Assembly (NCBI GenBank): GCA_038216465.1
Contig: JBBQQC010000008.1
Span: 53,610 to 117,609, forward strand
Reading direction: 5' to 3'
Origin: JACCZX01 sp038216465
GTDB lineage: Bacteria; Pseudomonadota; Gammaproteobacteria; Burkholderiales; Burkholderiaceae_F
Length of the DNA: 64,000 nt
Shown here one piece after another: positions 1 through 8,690 of this stretch. A program made the position numbers and the translations under genes. Position 1 is the first letter of the stretch. Every line of letters starts with the position of its first letter. Below the pieces are notes generated by a model. That model was not told the DNA's origin and ran no database searches. It saw only the letters and a program-made list of their open reading frames with translations.

Positions 1-996
1 CTCGGCTGCAGCGAGACATGCGCGGCCGTAGTGATCGATCCGGAGGCCAGCCAGATTGACCGCTATCTTGGCCTTGCCGCGCGCGACGGGCTGCGCATCC
101 GTTACCTGATTGATACCCACACGCACGCCGACCACTTTTCCGGAACACGGCAACTCGCGAAGCAACTTGGCGTTCCCGTGGTGATGCATCGCGAGAGTCC
201 GGCGCCGTTCGTGGACATGCGCCTCGATGACGGCGACATGGTTCTCGTCGGCCGCCTGCGTCTGCAGGTGATCCACACGCCGGGCCACACGCGCGACTCG
301 ATGTGTCTGCAGGTGGAAGACCGTTTGTTCACCGGCGACACGTTGCTGTTCGGCGCCACCGGCCGCACCGATCTGCCCACTGGCGATCCTGAGGCGCTTT
401 ACGACAGCCTGTTCGGCAGCATCCTGCGGCTGGACGCGGCACTCAAGGTGCATCCGGCGCACGACTACAAGGGCGGCATCGAGTCGACGATCGCACGTGA
501 AATCGCCGAAAACCCACGCCTGCAGAAGCGCGACCGCGCCGCGTTTATCGACATGATGCGCGGTCTGAATCTGAGCATGCCGACGCACATCACCGAGGCG
601 CTACGCAGCAACATGAGCGGAGGAAAGACCGTCGCGCAGCTGCTCGCGGAAGCGACTTCCGTCGTGCCGTTCATGTCACTGGCCGAGCTAAAGGCGCGCG
701 TCGAGGCCGCGGATGAGAGTCTCATCGTGCTGGATGTGCGCGAACGCGACGCCTACGAATACGGACACATCCCAGGGGCCCGGCTGCTGCCACGCGGCCA
801 GCTCGAGCTGCGCGTCAAGGATGACCTGCCCGACCCGACCAAGCGCATCGTCGCGTGTTGCGAGTTCGGCCGTATTTCGACGCTGGCTACGGCGACGCTG
901 CGCGAACTGGGTTATCAGCGCGCCGTGGCCTTGGACGGCGGCATGACAGCTTGGCGCGAAGCGGGCTATCCGATCGAGTCCGGATCGGAGCCATGA
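1..996 (+). CDS. MBL-fold hydrolase with C-terminal rhodanese domain (5' truncated by window)
   Basis: The frame is open to the first base (reading LGCSETCAAVVIDP), so the start lies upstream. The N-terminal two thirds is a metallo-beta-lactamase fold of the glyoxalase II/persulfide dioxygenase (ETHE1-like) type. It has the metal motif THTHADH near residue 40, a second His in the HTPGHT segment, GDTLLFGATGRTDL, and the late ligand HPAHDY. From about residue 225 a rhodanese domain follows, with the active-site loop CCEFGRIS near residue 287 and the closing segment ALDGGMTAW. Known fused proteins of this kind oxidise or transfer persulfide sulfur, with glutathione persulfide as a common substrate. 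Sulfur handling is therefore the likely role; the exact substrate is not visible. It is followed by an unrelated transporter gene 107 bases away. Confidence 0.9.
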   Translation, partial: LGCSETCAAVVIDPEASQIDRYLGLAARDGLRIRYLIDTHTHADHFSGTRQLAKQLGVPVVMHRESPAPFVDMRLDDGDMVLVGRLRLQVIHTPGHTRDSMCLQVEDRLFTGDTLLFGATGRTDLPTGDPEALYDSLFGSILRLDAALKVHPAHDYKGGIESTIAREIAENPRLQKRDRAAFIDMMRGLNLSMPTHITEALRSNMSGGKTVAQLLAEATSVVPFMSLAELKARVEAADESLIVLDVRERDAYEYGHIPGARLLPRGQLELRVKDDLPDPTKRIVACCEFGRISTLATATLRELGYQRAVALDGGMTAWREAGYPIESGSEP

Positions 997-1103
997 TCCG
1001 GCCACCGCTCGGATCGCCCACTCCTGCGTGTTTGTACCGACATAGCCGGCGCTAGCCCTTTGGCCTAGGATCAGCTCTTTGCAGTTTGTGAAGGAGACAA
1101 GTC

Positions 1104-2039
1104 ATGACAATTCAAATGAAGCGGGCTGCCGTGCTCGCCGGCGCGCTGTTCCTTTGCGCGGGCGCGCAGGCGCAGCAGGTCAAACTGATGACCGGCCCGC
1201 AGGGCGGCTCGTGGTATCCGCTCGGCGGCGCGATCGCCAACATCGGCGACAAGGCGGGGCTCAAGGTGCAGGTACTGCCGGGCGCTGGCATCGCCAATGT
1301 CAAAGCGGTGCAGGCCGGCAAGGCCGATTTCGGTTTCGGCAACTCGATCTCGACGGTCGATGGCGTCGCCGGGCGTGCTCCCTTCGACACCAAGACCGAC
1401 AATGTCTGCAACGTCGCCACGCTCTACCCGCAGTATTTCCAGGTCGTAGTTAACGCCGACGCCGGGATCAACTCGCTGGCCGATCTGAAGGGCAAACCGG
1501 TTGCGTTGCAGCCCAAGGGCAACACGGCGGAGTTCATCAGCCTGCAGGCATTCGAGGTGTATGGGCTCAAACCTTCCGACCTTGGGCGGGTGAGCAATGT
1601 CTCATACACCGACGCGGTCTCGCTGATGAAGGACAACAACGCGCAGGCGTTTACGCTCGGCACGACGGTGCCGGCCTCGGCGATCATGGACCTGGCGTCG
1701 GCGCGCGACATCAAGCTGCTCGAGATTCCCGACGACAAGTTCCAGGCGATGCGCAAGCTGAACCCCGGATACACGAAGCTCGTCATTCCAGCGGGAAGCT
1801 ACCCCAAGCAGACCAAGGACGTGCAGACGATCGGCTACGCAACCCACGTGATCGCGCGCTGCGATCTCGATCCCGAAGTCGTCTACAAGGTACTCAAAGG
1901 GTTGGTCGACAACAAGGCTGACCTGGCGGCGATTACCAAGGACATGGCGAAAGTCACACCGAAGATGATGGCCGAGGACATCGGCGTGCCGATGCACAAG
2001 GGTGCGATGCGTTACTACAAGGAGGTCGGCGCGCTCTAG
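1104..2039 (+). CDS. TAXI family TRAP transporter solute-binding protein
   Basis: A 311-aa periplasmic binding protein. Residues 1-24 form a typical Sec signal peptide (basic start, hydrophobic core, AQAQQ cleavage region). The mature start VKLMTGPQGGSWYPLGGAIA is characteristic of the TAXI (TRAP-associated extracytoplasmic immunogenic) family, which captures small carboxylates, amino acids or related ligands for a fused TRAP permease. An AAGGAG ribosome site (1091-1096) sits seven bases before ATG and fixes the start. The permease gene follows after 78 bases on the same strand, so the pair should form one transporter. The ligand cannot be predicted from the sequence. Confidence 0.93.
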   Translation: MTIQMKRAAVLAGALFLCAGAQAQQVKLMTGPQGGSWYPLGGAIANIGDKAGLKVQVLPGAGIANVKAVQAGKADFGFGNSISTVDGVAGRAPFDTKTDNVCNVATLYPQYFQVVVNADAGINSLADLKGKPVALQPKGNTAEFISLQAFEVYGLKPSDLGRVSNVSYTDAVSLMKDNNAQAFTLGTTVPASAIMDLASARDIKLLEIPDDKFQAMRKLNPGYTKLVIPAGSYPKQTKDVQTIGYATHVIARCDLDPEVVYKVLKGLVDNKADLAAITKDMAKVTPKMMAEDIGVPMHKGAMRYYKEVGAL

Positions 2040-2117
2040 TTGCAACTGACGGCGTGAGGCTCTCCGAGCACCGCGCCGCCCACCACCCTTACGGCGCCAC
2101 CGTGCGCTGAAACGTCC

Positions 2118-3986
2118 ATGCCAGCGATCCCCGTGATCTTCACGCGCCGATTGATCTCCGTGGTCGCGGTCGGCATGTCGTTGTTCCATCTGTGGGTGGC
2201 ATTCGTCGGCCCGCCTGACGCGTACCTGTTCCGCGGTGGACACCTTGCGTTCGCACTGGTGCTCGCTTTCCTGCTTCAACCTGGCTGGCGCGGCAACAAC
2301 GAGCGTGTCGGCTGGATCGACATGGCGCTCGTGGTCGTCGCCGCAGCAGGAGCGCTCTACCCGGCCGCGAGCGGCGACTACATCCTCAATCGCATCTACT
2401 ACGTCGACGATCCGCGCATCGCCGACTACATCTTTGGCGGTGCGCTGATCGTTTTGATTCTCGAGGCGACACGGCGCGCCACCGGCTGGGCGCTGCCAAT
2501 TACGGCGATCATCTTCCTTGCGTACGGCCTGACGCTCGGAAACCAGTCGGTCGGCATCATGCTCGACCAGCTCTATCTGACGACCGAAGGCATTTTCGGC
2601 ATTCCGATTTACGTGTCGGCCACGTACGTGATGCTCTTCATCCTCTTCGGCTCGTTTGTCGAGCGCAGCGGCGCGGGCCAGCTGTTCATGGATTTCGCAC
2701 TCGCTCTGACTGGCAGCTCCTCCGGCGGTCCGGCCAAGGTGGCGGTGATCACCAGCAGTTTGTTCGGCACGGTGTCGGGAAGCGCCGTAGCCAACGTGAT
2801 GACCACCGGCACGTTCACGATCCCGCTGATGAAGCGCACCGGCTACCGACCGGCATTCGCGGGCGCGGTCGAAGCGGTCGCGTCAACGGGCGGCCAGCTG
2901 ATGCCGCCGATCATGGGCGCCGCGGCCTTCGTGATGGCTGAGTTCCTTGGCGTTTCGTATCTCACGGTCACCGGGTTCGCGGTGCTGCCGGCGGTGCTCT
3001 ACTACGTCGCCGTCTTCATGGCGGTGCACTTCGAGGCCAAGCGGATCGGCCTGGTCGGCGTACCGAAGGCGGACCTGCCGCGCCTGAAGGGTGTGCTGCT
3101 CGAACGCGGCCATCTGTTCCTGCCGCTGGTAGTCATCGTCACCGTGTTGCTGGCCGGGCGCAGCGCAGCGTTCTCGGCACTCTGCGGCATCGCCTCGGTG
3201 GTGCCGACGACGTGGCTGCGCGCGAGCACGCGCCGCACGTTCACCTGGCGCGCTATCGGCGAAGCGCTCGAGTCGGGCGCCCGCAACACGGTCGTCGTCG
3301 CGCTCGCGTGCGCATCGGCCGGCATCGTCATCGGCACCATCACGCTGACCGGGCTGGGCCTGAGCTTCACCGGCGTCGTGCTGGCGCTATCGCAGAACTC
3401 GCAGATTCTGGCGCTGATCTTGACGATGCTCGCCGGCATCCTGCTCGGCATGGGATTGCCGACCACCCCGGCCTACATCGTCCAGGTGGCGCTGCTGGTG
3501 CCGGCGCTGGTCAAGCTCGGCGTGCAGATCGAGGCGGCGCACCTGTTCGTGCTTTATTTCGCCGTGCTATCGGCGATCACGCCGCCGGTGGCGATGGCGG
3601 TGTATGCAGCCAATGGCATCTCGCACGCGAGGCTGATGGAAACGAGCTGGGCTGCCGTCAAGCTCGGCCTGACCGGCTACATCATCCCGTTCATGTTCGT
3701 GTTCGCACCGGCGCTGCTGCTCAAGGGTGACTGGGCGACGGTGTCGCTGGCAGTGGTCACGGCGACGATCGGCGTGACTTGCCTGGCGGGTGCCCTGCAC
3801 GAGCACTTCTTCTGGGGCCGGGCGCGCAGCTGGGAGCGCGTAATACTGTTCGTCGCCGCGATCGTGCTGATAGAGCCCGGCTGGCAGACCGATGTGCTGG
3901 GCCTCGTGCTGATCGCCGTGGTCGCGGCCAGCCAGCGCTGGGTGCGGCCAAGCACGTCGGCGCGTCGCGCAAAGGAGAGCGCGTGA
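2118..3986 (+). CDS. TRAP transporter permease, fused 4TM/12TM (DctQM-type)
   Basis: A 622-aa integral membrane protein with about 16 predicted hydrophobic segments. The first ~150 residues correspond to the small DctQ-like subunit and the rest to the DctM-like channel. Family features include the GSSSGGPAKVAVITSSLFGT stretch, GSAVANVMTTGTFTIPLMKR, the ASTGGQLMPPIMGAAAFVMA segment and GMGLPTTPAYI in the second half. Such fusions pair with TAXI binding proteins, as here with the gene just upstream. Transport is driven by a sodium or proton gradient. Its stop overlaps the GTG start of the downstream glutathione S-transferase (GTGA), which implies translational coupling. Confidence 0.95.
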   Translation: MPAIPVIFTRRLISVVAVGMSLFHLWVAFVGPPDAYLFRGGHLAFALVLAFLLQPGWRGNNERVGWIDMALVVVAAAGALYPAASGDYILNRIYYVDDPRIADYIFGGALIVLILEATRRATGWALPITAIIFLAYGLTLGNQSVGIMLDQLYLTTEGIFGIPIYVSATYVMLFILFGSFVERSGAGQLFMDFALALTGSSSGGPAKVAVITSSLFGTVSGSAVANVMTTGTFTIPLMKRTGYRPAFAGAVEAVASTGGQLMPPIMGAAAFVMAEFLGVSYLTVTGFAVLPAVLYYVAVFMAVHFEAKRIGLVGVPKADLPRLKGVLLERGHLFLPLVVIVTVLLAGRSAAFSALCGIASVVPTTWLRASTRRTFTWRAIGEALESGARNTVVVALACASAGIVIGTITLTGLGLSFTGVVLALSQNSQILALILTMLAGILLGMGLPTTPAYIVQVALLVPALVKLGVQIEAAHLFVLYFAVLSAITPPVAMAVYAANGISHARLMETSWAAVKLGLTGYIIPFMFVFAPALLLKGDWATVSLAVVTATIGVTCLAGALHEHFFWGRARSWERVILFVAAIVLIEPGWQTDVLGLVLIAVVAASQRWVRPSTSARRAKESA

Positions 3987-4621
3987 GTATTCAGCTGTAT
4001 GCCTTCGACACGCCCAACGGTCGCAAGGTCAGCGTGGCCCTTGAGGAGATGGGGCTCGCCTACGATGTGCATGTGGTCGACATCACGAAGGATGAGCAGC
4101 ACGATCCGGCGTTCCTGAAGATCAGCCCGAACAACAAGATTCCGGCCATCGTCGATCCCGAAGGGCCGGCGGGTGTACCGATCAGCGTCTTCGAATCGGG
4201 TGCGATCCTGATTTATCTGGGTGAGAAGACGGGACTCTTCTGGCCGCGTGATCTGGCCGCGCGCGTTCCCGTACTCGAGTGGCTGATGTTTCAGATGGGC
4301 AGCTTCGGGCCGATCCCCGGGCAAGTTCATCACTTCGTCGCACTCACGGACGAAAGCGAACGCCGGTACGGCCTCGAGCGCTTCATGGCTGAGACCAGGC
4401 GGCTCTACGGCGTGATGGACCGGCGGCTTGCCGAGCACCAGTACTTCGCCGGCGATGCGATGTCGATCGCCGACTTCGCGATCCTCGGCTGGGCCTGGCG
4501 CCACGAGCGGCACCGCATCGATCTGGCGGAGTATGCGCACGTGCGGCGCTGGTACGAGACGATGATGGCGCGGCCAGCAGTCGTCCGCGGCTTTGCCGTG
4601 CCGTTGCGGCGAACGCCGTAG
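3983..4621 (+). CDS. Glutathione S-transferase, YfcG/YghU-like
   Basis: A 212-aa protein with an N-terminal thioredoxin-fold domain (TPNGRKVSVALEEMG near residue 9, SPNNKIPAIVD near 46, the glutathione-binding FESGAILIYL near 67) and an all-helical C-terminal domain (AEHQYFAGDAMSIADFAILG). The TPNGxKV motif is typical of the YfcG/YghU disulfide-reductase branch of bacterial GSTs. I chose GTG 3983 because it overlaps the permease stop as GTGA and is preceded by AAAGGAGAG at a normal distance; it also yields the family's usual N-terminus (SIQLYAFDTPNG). Coupling to a TRAP transporter suggests a link to uptake of an electrophilic or thiol-bearing ligand, but that is inference. Confidence 0.9.
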   Translation: MSIQLYAFDTPNGRKVSVALEEMGLAYDVHVVDITKDEQHDPAFLKISPNNKIPAIVDPEGPAGVPISVFESGAILIYLGEKTGLFWPRDLAARVPVLEWLMFQMGSFGPIPGQVHHFVALTDESERRYGLERFMAETRRLYGVMDRRLAEHQYFAGDAMSIADFAILGWAWRHERHRIDLAEYAHVRRWYETMMARPAVVRGFAVPLRRTP

Positions 4622-4657
4622 TGGGCACAGTCAGCGTCGCCCTCTCGCTTCGCTCGC

Positions 4658-5074
4658 ATGCTCGCACGCCTCCGCTCCCTGATCCTGCGACGCCTGCGTC
4701 GCACCGCCAAACCGCCCACTATCGAAGTTAAGGCCGACGGATTCGTACTGCACGCGGATGACGGGATCGTCAACGTGCAGTGGGCGAGCGTCCGGCGCGC
4801 CGCCGCTTACAAGCGCGACCTCTACGCCACCGATGCAATCATGTTGGCACTTGAGCTGGACGCGCCCGGACCAGCCGCGCTAGAGCTGTCGGAGGAATGG
4901 CCGGGGTTCGCGGACCTGTTTGATGGCATGGAGCGCGCGCTTGGCGTGCCTCCCAACTGGTATCTTGAAATCATGGTGCCGGCGTTCGAACCGACGCCGC
5001 GAATACTGTACGAGCGGCCGAGCACGACAAAGCCAGTGGCATCGCCGCCCCTGCCTGAGCAACTTCAAAAATGA
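4658..5074 (+). CDS. Hypothetical protein, 138 aa
   Basis: I do not recognise a named family. The protein begins with a very basic stretch (MLARLRSLILRRLRR), followed by a compact mixed alpha/beta-looking region (IEVKADGFVLHADDGIVNVQW, LALELDAPGPAALELSEEWPGFADLF) and a proline-containing tail ending PPLPEQLQK. The acidic and aromatic middle portion suggests a soluble globular domain, with no obvious signal peptide or membrane segment. It lies 36 bases after the GST gene on the same strand, so it could be part of that operon. Codon use resembles the neighbours, which favours a real gene. Confidence 0.65.
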   Translation: MLARLRSLILRRLRRTAKPPTIEVKADGFVLHADDGIVNVQWASVRRAAAYKRDLYATDAIMLALELDAPGPAALELSEEWPGFADLFDGMERALGVPPNWYLEIMVPAFEPTPRILYERPSTTKPVASPPLPEQLQK

Positions 5075-5169
5075 CTAACCCATGATTCGAAAGCTTCATG
5101 CGTCATCTAACTTTGTGCATGCTCGGTCAAAGTGCTCGTCCGTTGCCCGCTGAGACACATGACCCCTCG

Positions 5170-5286
5170 ATGAAAATATTCGGGATCGCTATCGGAGTCG
5201 TAGGTCTGATGATTCTCGCATCGTGCTCAATGACATCTCAGGTTCCCGCCGCTCTACGCTTCGGCCGCCCCCCAAGCCTCCATTGA
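5170..5286 (+). CDS. Possible 38-aa lipoprotein microprotein overlapping the next start
   Basis: The frame encodes a short signal-like segment, MKIFGIAIGVVGLMILASC, with a lipobox LASC, followed by about 20 residues (SMTSQVPAALRFGRPPSLH). The stop TGA (5284-5286) overlaps a TTG at 5283-5285 that opens the downstream dehydrogenase frame (TTGA). This is the arrangement expected for translational coupling. No good ribosome site is visible upstream of ATG 5170. It may be a genuine small lipoprotein, a leader, or a chance frame or truncated remnant. Confidence 0.3.
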   Translation: MKIFGIAIGVVGLMILASCSMTSQVPAALRFGRPPSLH

Positions 5287-6299
5287 GTAGGATCGTCCGC
5301 ACCGATTGCGAGCTCGAAGTACCGCACGTTGATGCGGCGTTGCGCGCTGCCGGCCACGAGCTTGTGCTGCTGCCCGACGGCGTCAGCGAGGAAGCGCTGG
5401 CGAGCGCGCTGCACGACGCCGAGCTTCTGTTGATGTGCTACACGCCGGTCACGGCGCGCGTCATCGAATCGGCGCCGCGGCTGAAGGGCATCGTCAAGTA
5501 CGGCGTCGGCATCGACGCGATCGACATCGAGGCGGCCAAGGCGCGCGGCATTCCTGTAGTTAACGTTCCCGAATACGCAGAGGAAACGGTCGCCGAAGGC
5601 GCGATGACGTTGATGCTGGCACTCGCGAAGAAGCTGAAGCCGATCCAGCGCGCGCTGGACGAACACGGCTGGATCTGGCCGGCGGCGCAATGGCTGGGGC
5701 TCGACCTCGCGGGAAAGACGCTTGGCCTCGTGGGCCTGGGACGAATCGGGACCAAAGTGGCGCGGATGGCGGGCCAGGGTTTTCGGATGTGCGTGCTCGG
5801 CTTCGATCCGCACGCCGATGCAGAGCACTTCGCGCAAGCCGGCGTGCGACGTTGCGCCGAGCTACGCGAGCTTCTCGCCGACAGCGATTTTGTTTCCGTG
5901 CACTGCGTGCTGAATGCCGCAACGCGTGGTCTGATCGGAGCGAACGAGTTTGCCGCAATGAAGCCGTCGGCGTTTCTGATCAACGTCTCGCGCGGTGCGA
6001 TCGTCGACGAGGCCGCGCTGTTGCGCGCGTTGCAGCAGCGGCGGATCGCCGGGGCGGCGCTCGACGTCTATTCGCAGGAGCCGCTGGTCAAGGCAGGACA
6101 CCCGTTGAGCGCGCTGTACGCGATGGATAACGCGATCGTCTTCCCGCATCTGACGTTCTTCACGCGCGAGGCGATGCAGCGGCTGGAACAGCAGACGCTC
6201 GAACGCTGCTTCGAGATCCTCGCGGGTCGCCCGACGCACGTGAAGTCGCACGATCCGCGCCTGCGCGCGCAGCGGCACGGCGTGCGTTTCGCTGACTGA
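5283..6299 (+). CDS. D-isomer-specific 2-hydroxyacid dehydrogenase (phosphoglycerate dehydrogenase-like)
   Basis: A 338-aa NAD-dependent dehydrogenase of the D-2-hydroxyacid family. The N-terminal substrate domain includes VKYGVGIDAIDIEAAKARGI. The Rossmann motif is GLVGLGRIGTKVARM. The catalytic arginine is in LINVSRGAIVDEAAL, and the C-terminal glutamate/histidine pair is represented by DVYSQEPL and FPHLTFFT. The TTG at 5283 gives the expected beginning (SRIVRTDCELEVPHVDAAL). A GTG at 5223 in the same frame would add 20 unconserved residues (358 aa). The substrate is uncertain; glycerate, phosphoglycerate or another 2-keto acid are all possible. No operon partner downstream is evident. Confidence 0.85.
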   Translation: MSRIVRTDCELEVPHVDAALRAAGHELVLLPDGVSEEALASALHDAELLLMCYTPVTARVIESAPRLKGIVKYGVGIDAIDIEAAKARGIPVVNVPEYAEETVAEGAMTLMLALAKKLKPIQRALDEHGWIWPAAQWLGLDLAGKTLGLVGLGRIGTKVARMAGQGFRMCVLGFDPHADAEHFAQAGVRRCAELRELLADSDFVSVHCVLNAATRGLIGANEFAAMKPSAFLINVSRGAIVDEAALLRALQQRRIAGAALDVYSQEPLVKAGHPLSALYAMDNAIVFPHLTFFTREAMQRLEQQTLERCFEILAGRPTHVKSHDPRLRAQRHGVRFAD

Positions 6300-6597
6300 A
6301 ACAGCAAATTAAATGGCTCTCTACGACACACTAGGCCGCGGGTACGAACAACCCTTCCATTTCAGCGCCCCGCCCTTGCTACAAGCGATGGCACCCGCGT
6401 TCAGCCCGGCGTCGGATCGATCACCATCCCACTACGTCGACCGTATGTTGGAGCCGTTGGCATCGTGCTGGCTCTTCATTTTGTGATCCTGCATCTCGCT
6501 GCCATGAGCCCCATTGACTGTCGCGAATAGCGGCCTGTGCACAGACTGTTGCGTAGTATTAAGTTCGGCAAAGCAAATAACCGAAGGACGTGTTCCT
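6300..6597. other. Intergenic region without recognisable gene
   Basis: Nearly 300 bases between the dehydrogenase and the first cupin gene. It is somewhat richer in A+T than the flanks (for example AAACAGCAAATTAAATGG just after the dehydrogenase stop). It has no convincing coding frame, RNA gene, inverted repeat or terminator with a T-run. It presumably carries the promoter for the cupin gene, but I could not assign -35/-10 boxes. Confidence 0.5.
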
Positions 6598-7197
6598 ATG
6601 AAACGGATTTTCATCGGTGCGATCGTGGTTCTTACATCGGGGTTATTGTCCCTGTCATCGACGGCGATGGCGCAGCAACCGCTGGTCATCAAGCCGCTGG
6701 TGGAAAAGAAGATCGCGGAGTTGCCGGCCGGACCTCTGTTCTGGCGGATAGAAAACTTCGAGACCCTCGCGCAGGCGCAGGCCGTCGCCGGCCCCTCCGC
6801 GCTCGTCGCCGAGTCGGCTGGCAAAGTCTGGCTCTTCACCCTCGGCTCAGCGGGTGCATCCTCAACGGGCGCCATCAAGGTCGCGGAATTCGGACCCATC
6901 CCGCGCGTCGTTGCATCTCAGTATCTGCTTCGGATCAACGAAGCCAGGGGCGCTCCGGGCAGCATCACGCCCGTGCACACACATCCAGGCTCCGAGGCAT
7001 TCTTTGTGCTGGCCGGGGAACAGAGCATCCGTAGTCCGCACGGAACGATGCGCGTCAAGGTTGGGCAGCCCGAAGCGGGGCATGGTGCCGACACTCCGAT
7101 GCAGGTCTCGAGCAGCGGCTCCACGGACCTGCACGCGCTGGTGATGTTCGTAGTGGACGCCACGAAACCGTTTTCGTCGCCGGCGACTTTTCCCTGA
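6598..7197 (+). CDS. Exported cupin-domain protein
   Basis: A 199-aa protein. Residues 1-26 form a Sec signal peptide ending SSTAMAQQ. A single cupin barrel follows, whose first metal motif is HTHPGSEAFFVLAGEQ near residue 126 (His, His, Glu ligands). The later ligand lies near GHGADTPMQV. It is probably a periplasmic small-molecule-binding or dioxygenase-type cupin; the substrate is unknown. The ATG at 6598 is chosen because CGAAGGACG precedes it and because it opens the signal peptide; a longer upstream frame lacks those features. The following genes include a second, cytoplasmic cupin between two methyltransferases. Confidence 0.82.
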   Translation: MKRIFIGAIVVLTSGLLSLSSTAMAQQPLVIKPLVEKKIAELPAGPLFWRIENFETLAQAQAVAGPSALVAESAGKVWLFTLGSAGASSTGAIKVAEFGPIPRVVASQYLLRINEARGAPGSITPVHTHPGSEAFFVLAGEQSIRSPHGTMRVKVGQPEAGHGADTPMQVSSSGSTDLHALVMFVVDATKPFSSPATFP

Positions 7198-7403
7198 GCG
7201 TCAATGCCTGACTCTTGCGCGAACGAACGTGCCGCTGGTGTCATGCCGGCCCAACGGTCATCGACGCCCGCCGCTCAGCAAAGCGTCGGGCCCAGCGAGA
7301 GAGCACAACGAGTTAGCACCAGGCGGCTGGTGACGTCGACATCCTTTCGAAGGCATCTGCGACTTAAGGAAAATGACTGCGAAATGACTAAGCGGAAATC
7401 GTC

Positions 7404-8213
7404 ATGACCACTTCCTCCACGTTCACTGCAGCTGACGGCGACGGCTACGAGTTGTTGATGGGCCGCTGGAGCCGACGCCTAGCCGAGCCCTTTCTGGATT
7501 TTGTCGGCACCACACACGGCGAGAGTGTTCTCGATGTCGGCTGCGGCACCGGCTGCCTCGCCGTGGCCCTGGCTGCGAGATGCCAGATCAAGCAACTGCG
7601 TGGTGTCGATTTCGCACCCGCCTACATCGAACACGCCAAGCGTCACATTCATGATCCCCGAATTACCTTCGAGGTCGGCGACGCCTGCGCGCTTGCGTTT
7701 CCGGATCGAAGTTTCGACCGTGTTCTATCTTTGCTGATGCTGCACTTCGTCCCAAGGGCGGATCAGGCCATTGCCGAGATGCGGCGGGTCGCCCGGCCGC
7801 GCGCCGTCGTGGCTGCTGCCGTGTGGGACGCGCGCGGGGGTTTTGTTGCCAGTCGAATGTTCTTCGATACCGCTGCCGCGTTGGACCCTAAGGCAGCCGA
7901 GAGGCGGGCTCGCAATTACACGCGCCCAATGACGCGACCCGGCGAGCTGGCGAAAGCGTGTCACGCCGCCGGCCTCACGGCTGTGGTGGAGACGACGCTG
8001 ATGATCCGCATGGAGTTCGCATCGTTCGATGACTATTGGGCACCCTACATCGGCAAGGAAGGACCGCAGGCGGAATACGTCGCGACGCTGAGTAGCGCCG
8101 ACCAAGCCCGGCTTCGCGACGCTGTACGGCTCGCGTACATCGACGGCGAACCCGACGGCCCGCGCTCTTACGCGGCGCTCGCCTGGGCTGTGAAGGGCAT
8201 CGCGCCAGACTAG
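7404..8213 (+). CDS. Class I SAM-dependent methyltransferase (copy 1)
   Basis: A 269-aa Rossmann-fold methyltransferase (Methyltransf_11/UbiE-like). Motif I is SVLDVGCGTGCLAVALA near residue 40. Motif II is LRGVDFAPAYIEHAK, and the post-II segment is ITFEVGDACALAFPDRSFD, followed by VLSLLMLHFVP. The C-terminal third (FDDYWAPYIGKEGPQAEYV ... LAWAVKGIA) closely resembles that of the methyltransferase at 8691. The two are therefore paralogues or successive acquisitions of one family. The acceptor substrate is unknown. It is separated from the upstream cupin by about 200 bases with no clear gene. Confidence 0.88.
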   Translation: MTTSSTFTAADGDGYELLMGRWSRRLAEPFLDFVGTTHGESVLDVGCGTGCLAVALAARCQIKQLRGVDFAPAYIEHAKRHIHDPRITFEVGDACALAFPDRSFDRVLSLLMLHFVPRADQAIAEMRRVARPRAVVAAAVWDARGGFVASRMFFDTAAALDPKAAERRARNYTRPMTRPGELAKACHAAGLTAVVETTLMIRMEFASFDDYWAPYIGKEGPQAEYVATLSSADQARLRDAVRLAYIDGEPDGPRSYAALAWAVKGIAPD

Positions 8214-8280
8214 GATGAAGAGTTGTGCGAAAGGTCACTTCTTCAACTCTCGTCGCATTGCCAACCCAGAGGGCTTCTAC

Positions 8281-8670
8281 ATGACAACCCAAGGCTTTGT
8301 TGCTTCGCACGCGAAGGATGCTGAGTTCGTGCGAGGTTTGCGCTCGTTCTACGAGTACCGCGATCTCGGAATCAAGAAAGCAACGGAAGGACGGGTTGAG
8401 GCTCACGTCATCCGTGCCGCAGCGGGAAGGGAGTTTTTGAGTGAGCCCCACCGCCACAAGACTACGTTTCAGCTTGTCTATGTGCTGAAGGGCTGGATCG
8501 AGTTCGAATACGAAGGCAACGGTGCGGTTCGCCTCGAGGCCGGATCATGTGTTCATCAACCGCCCGAGATTCGCCATCGCGAACTAGGCCACAGCGACGA
8601 CCTGGAAATGCTCGAGGTTGTTCTGCCGGCGGAGTTCACCACCGAGGAAGTGTCCTCTGTGAACGGTTAG
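8281..8670 (+). CDS. Small cytoplasmic cupin protein
   Basis: A 129-aa single-domain cupin without signal peptide. The characteristic motif is SEPHRHKTTFQLVYVLKGW (first metal-binding half), followed by the second half VRLEAGSCVHQPPEIRHREL. I chose ATG 8281 because a GAGGG ribosome site lies about ten bases upstream and the product starts with MTTQGFVASHAKDAEFVRG, a natural N-terminus. An ATG at 8215 would add 22 residues. It sits exactly between two related methyltransferase genes and 21 bases before the second, so co-expression is likely. Confidence 0.82.
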   Translation: MTTQGFVASHAKDAEFVRGLRSFYEYRDLGIKKATEGRVEAHVIRAAAGREFLSEPHRHKTTFQLVYVLKGWIEFEYEGNGAVRLEAGSCVHQPPEIRHRELGHSDDLEMLEVVLPAEFTTEEVSSVNG

Positions 8671-8690
8671 CGGCGCGATCAAACCGCGGC

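Noticed and set aside
7260..7340. Possible integron attC site suggested by GTTAGC-like bases between small accessory genes
   Set aside because: I could not find the matching inverse core, the paired inner boxes or repeats at the other gene junctions, so cassette structure is unsupported.
7204..7407. 67-codon frame between the first cupin and methyltransferase
   Set aside because: No ribosome site, no family resemblance and low-complexity composition; treated as non-coding.
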